Below, piece after piece: positions 32,730-37,071 of a stretch of 37,071 nt of DNA. Each line of letters begins with the position of its first letter. Position 1 is the first letter of the stretch. Made by a program: the position numbers and the translations under genes. The notes beneath the pieces were generated by a model, which worked only from the letters and a program-made list of their open reading frames with translations, had not been told where the DNA came from and did not search any database. The DNA comes from Flavobacteriales bacterium (GTDB lineage: Bacteria; Bacteroidota; Bacteroidia; Flavobacteriales; BACL11), in NCBI GenBank assembly GCA_014381465.1, contig JACNLP010000023.1:1-37071 (forward strand), written 5' to 3'.

Positions 32730-33563
32730 GTGGAAAAACTAAGCAATATTATTGGGTATTTTAAAGCTGAACTTTTTGATGTTGCTCAGGAAGGAGAAGT
32801 GCTTTCTTGGGCTTACATCACTATTGAGCATTTGTTGGGGTACAATCGTTCGGACTGTATCATTCAAGCAAACAAGGATATTGCAAGTGAAATATCAGAT
32901 AAAATAAAGCAGATTGTTTTTGATTTGAAAACCAAAAAACCACTACAATACATTCTAGGAGAAACTGAGTTTTATGGTTTAAAATTTAAAGTGAATGAAC
33001 ATACTTTAATTCCAAGACCAGAAACAGAAGAGTTGGTAGATTGGATTTTGCAAGAGGATTTTAAATCAGCTTTAGATATTGGTACAGGATCAGGTTGTAT
33101 TCCTATTAGTTTGGCTAAAAATTCAAAGGCAATACTTTCTGCTATTGATGTCTCAGAAAACGCATTAAAGGTTGCAAAAGAAAATGCTGAAATGAATGAT
33201 GTAAAAATCAATTTCATTCAGCAAGATATTTTAAAAGTGGATGCTCTTCCTAAGGTTGATTTAATAGTTAGCAACCCTCCTTATGTACTAGATACGGAAA
33301 AAAAATTAATGATGGCTAATGTGTTGGATCATGAACCTCATTTGGCTCTTTTTGTTCCCAATGATAATCCTTTATTATTTTATAAAAAAATAGCTGATTT
33401 AGCTGATAAATCATTAGTAAAAGGAGGGAAGTTGTTTTTTGAAATTAATGAGCAGTTTGGTCAGGAAACCATTGCTATATTAAGTGATTATGGTTTTGTT
33501 AATATCGAGTTAAAAAAAGATATAAACGATAAAGACAGAATGATAAAAGCTATGAAGAAATAG
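32730..33563 (+). CDS. prmC: Release factor glutamine methyltransferase
   Basis: A protein of 277 residues from a GTG start. PrmC methylates the Gln of the GGQ motif of release factors using S-adenosylmethionine. Seen: N-terminal helical domain (residues 1-80), the linker PLQYILGETEFYGLKFKVNE, TLIPRPETEELVDWIL, the SAM-binding ALDIGTGSGCIPISLA, and the substrate-binding NPPY motif in LIVSNPPYVL. Start: a TACATTTG box 3 nt upstream and the first coding residues MEKLSNIIGYFKAELF support the GTG. It leads into the TlpA-like gene 13 bp downstream, which has its own -7 box. Confidence 0.94.
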   Translation: MEKLSNIIGYFKAELFDVAQEGEVLSWAYITIEHLLGYNRSDCIIQANKDIASEISDKIKQIVFDLKTKKPLQYILGETEFYGLKFKVNEHTLIPRPETEELVDWILQEDFKSALDIGTGSGCIPISLAKNSKAILSAIDVSENALKVAKENAEMNDVKINFIQQDILKVDALPKVDLIVSNPPYVLDTEKKLMMANVLDHEPHLALFVPNDNPLLFYKKIADLADKSLVKGGKLFFEINEQFGQETIAILSDYGFVNIELKKDINDKDRMIKAMKK

Positions 33564-33564
33564 T

Positions 33565-33572
33565 TATTTTTG
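33565..33572 (+). promoter_or_regulatory. -7 element (TATTTTTG) 4 nt before the TlpA-like gene
   Basis: TATTTTTG fits TANNTTTG and leaves AATT before the ATG at 33577. It overlaps the stop region of prmC, so it would be an internal promoter for the downstream genes. Confidence 0.5.
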
Positions 33573-33576
33573 AATT

Positions 33577-34719
33577 ATGAAAAATATAATGTTATTTTGT
33601 CTTATTTTCTCTTCTTGTAAATCGGAGTTAAAAATCTCTGAAATTTTAAAAAAATCGGAATTAGCATATAGTAGTTTAGAAAGTTTGAGTGTAGAGTCTC
33701 AACTTGATTTTAAATGGCTCTCCAATACAGATACATCTCATTATTACAAAAGTATAAGTTGGGTTAGAAACCCTAAAGATACTTTACATGGCTTAGATAT
33801 TTTGTCAAAGGATTCTTTTTCAATACAATTATATCGCTATACCCCTGATAGTATTTATTCGTTTAATCTAAGAGATAAAGATAGCACTTATAATGAGGAT
33901 GTATATATTGGATGGCAGGAGGAGAGAATGAGTTTGTCTCAAGAAATTAGTGCTTATAAATCCATTGATAATGATACTATTATTAAAACAAGATTGGAAG
34001 ATGAAAAAGTAAATAATAAGAGTTGTTATGTAGTGCAGTTTGTTTATCCTGATGAAGAAAATGAAAAAGACCATTGGGTAAGGTTGTACATTGATAAAAA
34101 TTCTTTTTTACCTATAAGGGTGGAAAGGAGTATTTTTCTAGTTGATTTAAACGATTTTCAATATACCAATCTAGAAGTTGATGTTTTATCTTCTGATAAA
34201 AGTAATATAGCAGATGATATTGAAGGTTTTGAAATTCCGTCATATTTTAATTATAAAAAGAAAGAACCTTGGGTTAGGCCAGAATTATTAGAAATTGGAT
34301 CAGAACTTCCTGAATTTAGTGGTCTATTAATTGGGGAAGATAGTGTGAGTATTACTGATTATAAAGGTCAGTTTTTGATTTTAGATTTTTGGTATATAGG
34401 ATGTTATTACTGTGTTAAAGCTATGCCTTTTATGGAAAAGTTAAAAGAACATTATGGGGATAAAATCACTATTCTCGGAATAAATAACAATGATAAAAAC
34501 ATTGAAAAGTTAAAAGAATTTATTGAGTTTAAGGAAGTAACTTATTCAACAATTACAGTTGATCAATCTATACCAAGAGATTTATTTAATATCTATGGTT
34601 TTCCTACCATGTGTTTTGTAAATAAGGAAGGAGTTATTGTAGACTATAAATTTGGATATAGAGATTCATTAGATTATTATTTAAAACCAAAAATAGATAG
34701 TTTATTAAATTTAAAATAA
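33577..34719 (+). CDS. Lipoprotein thiol-disulfide oxidoreductase (TlpA/ResA-like)
   Basis: A protein of 380 residues. A short signal with lipobox IFSSC (Cys14) indicates a lipid anchor. The N-terminal ~220 residues (ISEILKKSELAYSSLESLSV onward) resemble LolA/outer-membrane lipoprotein-carrier-like folds, as often fused in Bacteroidota. The C-terminal thioredoxin fold begins near 240 with LPEFSGLLIGEDSVSITDYK, has LDFWYIGCYYCVKAMPFMEK with the redox pair C-Y-Y-C, and the cis-proline segment YGFPTMCFVNKEG. It should reduce or exchange disulfides in the periplasm. The active-site dipeptide YY is unusual compared with the EP or PH of common members. Confidence 0.88.
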   Translation: MKNIMLFCLIFSSCKSELKISEILKKSELAYSSLESLSVESQLDFKWLSNTDTSHYYKSISWVRNPKDTLHGLDILSKDSFSIQLYRYTPDSIYSFNLRDKDSTYNEDVYIGWQEERMSLSQEISAYKSIDNDTIIKTRLEDEKVNNKSCYVVQFVYPDEENEKDHWVRLYIDKNSFLPIRVERSIFLVDLNDFQYTNLEVDVLSSDKSNIADDIEGFEIPSYFNYKKKEPWVRPELLEIGSELPEFSGLLIGEDSVSITDYKGQFLILDFWYIGCYYCVKAMPFMEKLKEHYGDKITILGINNNDKNIEKLKEFIEFKEVTYSTITVDQSIPRDLFNIYGFPTMCFVNKEGVIVDYKFGYRDSLDYYLKPKIDSLLNLK

Positions 34720-34720
34720 A

Positions 34721-35179
34721 ATGATTACAAAAGAAGAAATATTAGCTTTTCAAAAGGAGTGGGGAAATGGTATAATAAGCATGAGCAATACCTTTAAGAA
34801 CGGTGGAGATTATACATCAGAAGCAAAAGAATTTATAAGTAAACTTTATGCTTATGAATCAGAAGGTGTACTTTTTAAACCAACTCTTGCTGTTGATGCT
34901 CAATTCAGACTGGATAAGGTAGCAGCACTTTCCTATTTTGTTGGAGGAAATTCTGATTTTGCAGAAGATGGTGGTTTTGCAATTAAAGGTTGGAATAGTG
35001 TCAGGTGGGAAAATGCTGGAATTAAAATTACAACTGATTGTGCAATTTGTATGGGTAATTACTACTTTGGAATGGAAAATGAAGAAGATTTAAAAGTTGA
35101 ATATTCAATTGTACTTAAAAAGATAGATGGTACTTTAAAAATGATTTTACACGATTCACACCTTCCTTATCAAAAATAG
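34721..35179 (+). CDS. Small NTF2/SnoaL-like protein of unknown function
   Basis: A protein of 152 residues, one base after the TlpA-like stop and immediately before ligA. No signal peptide. It resembles a family of about 150-residue NTF2-fold proteins (MITKEEILAFQKEWGNGIIS, VLFKPTLAVDAQFRLDKVAA, ALSYFVGGNSDFAEDGGFAI, YHDSHLPY-like ending DSHLPYQK), some of which are labelled phosphoribosyl-AMP cyclohydrolase in databases, an assignment I cannot support because the zinc and substrate motifs of HisI are absent. Function unknown; the central WENAGIKITTDCAICMGNYY would line a ligand cavity. Confidence 0.72.
   Translation: MITKEEILAFQKEWGNGIISMSNTFKNGGDYTSEAKEFISKLYAYESEGVLFKPTLAVDAQFRLDKVAALSYFVGGNSDFAEDGGFAIKGWNSVRWENAGIKITTDCAICMGNYYFGMENEEDLKVEYSIVLKKIDGTLKMILHDSHLPYQK

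Positions 35180-37071
<1,892 letters not shown>

Noticed and set aside
34721-35179. Phosphoribosyl-AMP cyclohydrolase
   Set aside because: Similar proteins carry this label, but the HisI metal and substrate motifs are not visible; NTF2-like fold is more plausible.

Overview
The window looks like chromosomal DNA from a member of the Bacteroidota, most likely Flavobacteriales. It is strongly AT-rich. Shine-Dalgarno-like sequences are scarce. Many genes have a Bacteroidota-type -7 box (TANNTTTG) at or just before the start codon. The gene content fits too: LytTR regulators driven by propeller-sensor histidine kinases, TonB receptors paired with beta-propeller lipoproteins, DUF6922/AbiEii-like pairs, YigZ and LuxC-type reductases. 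No tRNA, rRNA, CRISPR array or transposase was seen.

Layout. 1-870 is gene-free and holds three diverged copies of a hairpin-rich repeat. 871-7488 is a minus-strand accessory block: a small secreted protein and an EGF/C2-like lipoprotein, a DUF6922 + AbiEii-like nucleotidyltransferase pair, a LytTR response regulator with its propeller sensor kinase, and a sirtuin. A second DUF6922 + AbiEii-like pair follows on the plus strand (7967-8814), then a repeat-rich spacer (8815-9455). Next come a small membrane protein, an outer-membrane protein gene broken by one TGA codon, uvrA, an ECF-type sigma factor with a 65-residue partner, and a glucosaminidase. 15476-23664 is an envelope block: a large propeller protein, rnhB and a glycosyltransferase on the minus strand, and divergently a flippase, a chain-length regulator and an O-antigen-ligase-like protein. 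A secreted protein and a LuxC-family acyl-CoA reductase follow. 25801-30131 is a cobalamin locus: riboswitch, TonB receptor, and two propeller lipoproteins resembling BtuG. The window ends with ribD-transporter-yigZ (minus) facing prmC, a TlpA-like lipoprotein, an NTF2-like small protein and ligA, which is cut by the window edge.

The most notable signal is regulatory. Two intergenic regions, upstream of the kinase gene and upstream of the EGF/C2 lipoprotein gene, each carry three GTA-core elements phased at exactly 21 bp, in the same order and with matching flanks. This is the architecture expected of LytTR-type operators, and it suggests that the two-component system controls itself and the secreted lipoprotein operon. 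Other points of interest are the short-leader or leaderless genes, two very tight divergent promoters, the paired propeller lipoproteins under the B12 riboswitch, a hairpin-plus-terminator with no upstream gene (possible small RNA), and REP-like repeats shared between distant sites. All functional calls rest on recognising motifs by eye; no database search was run.
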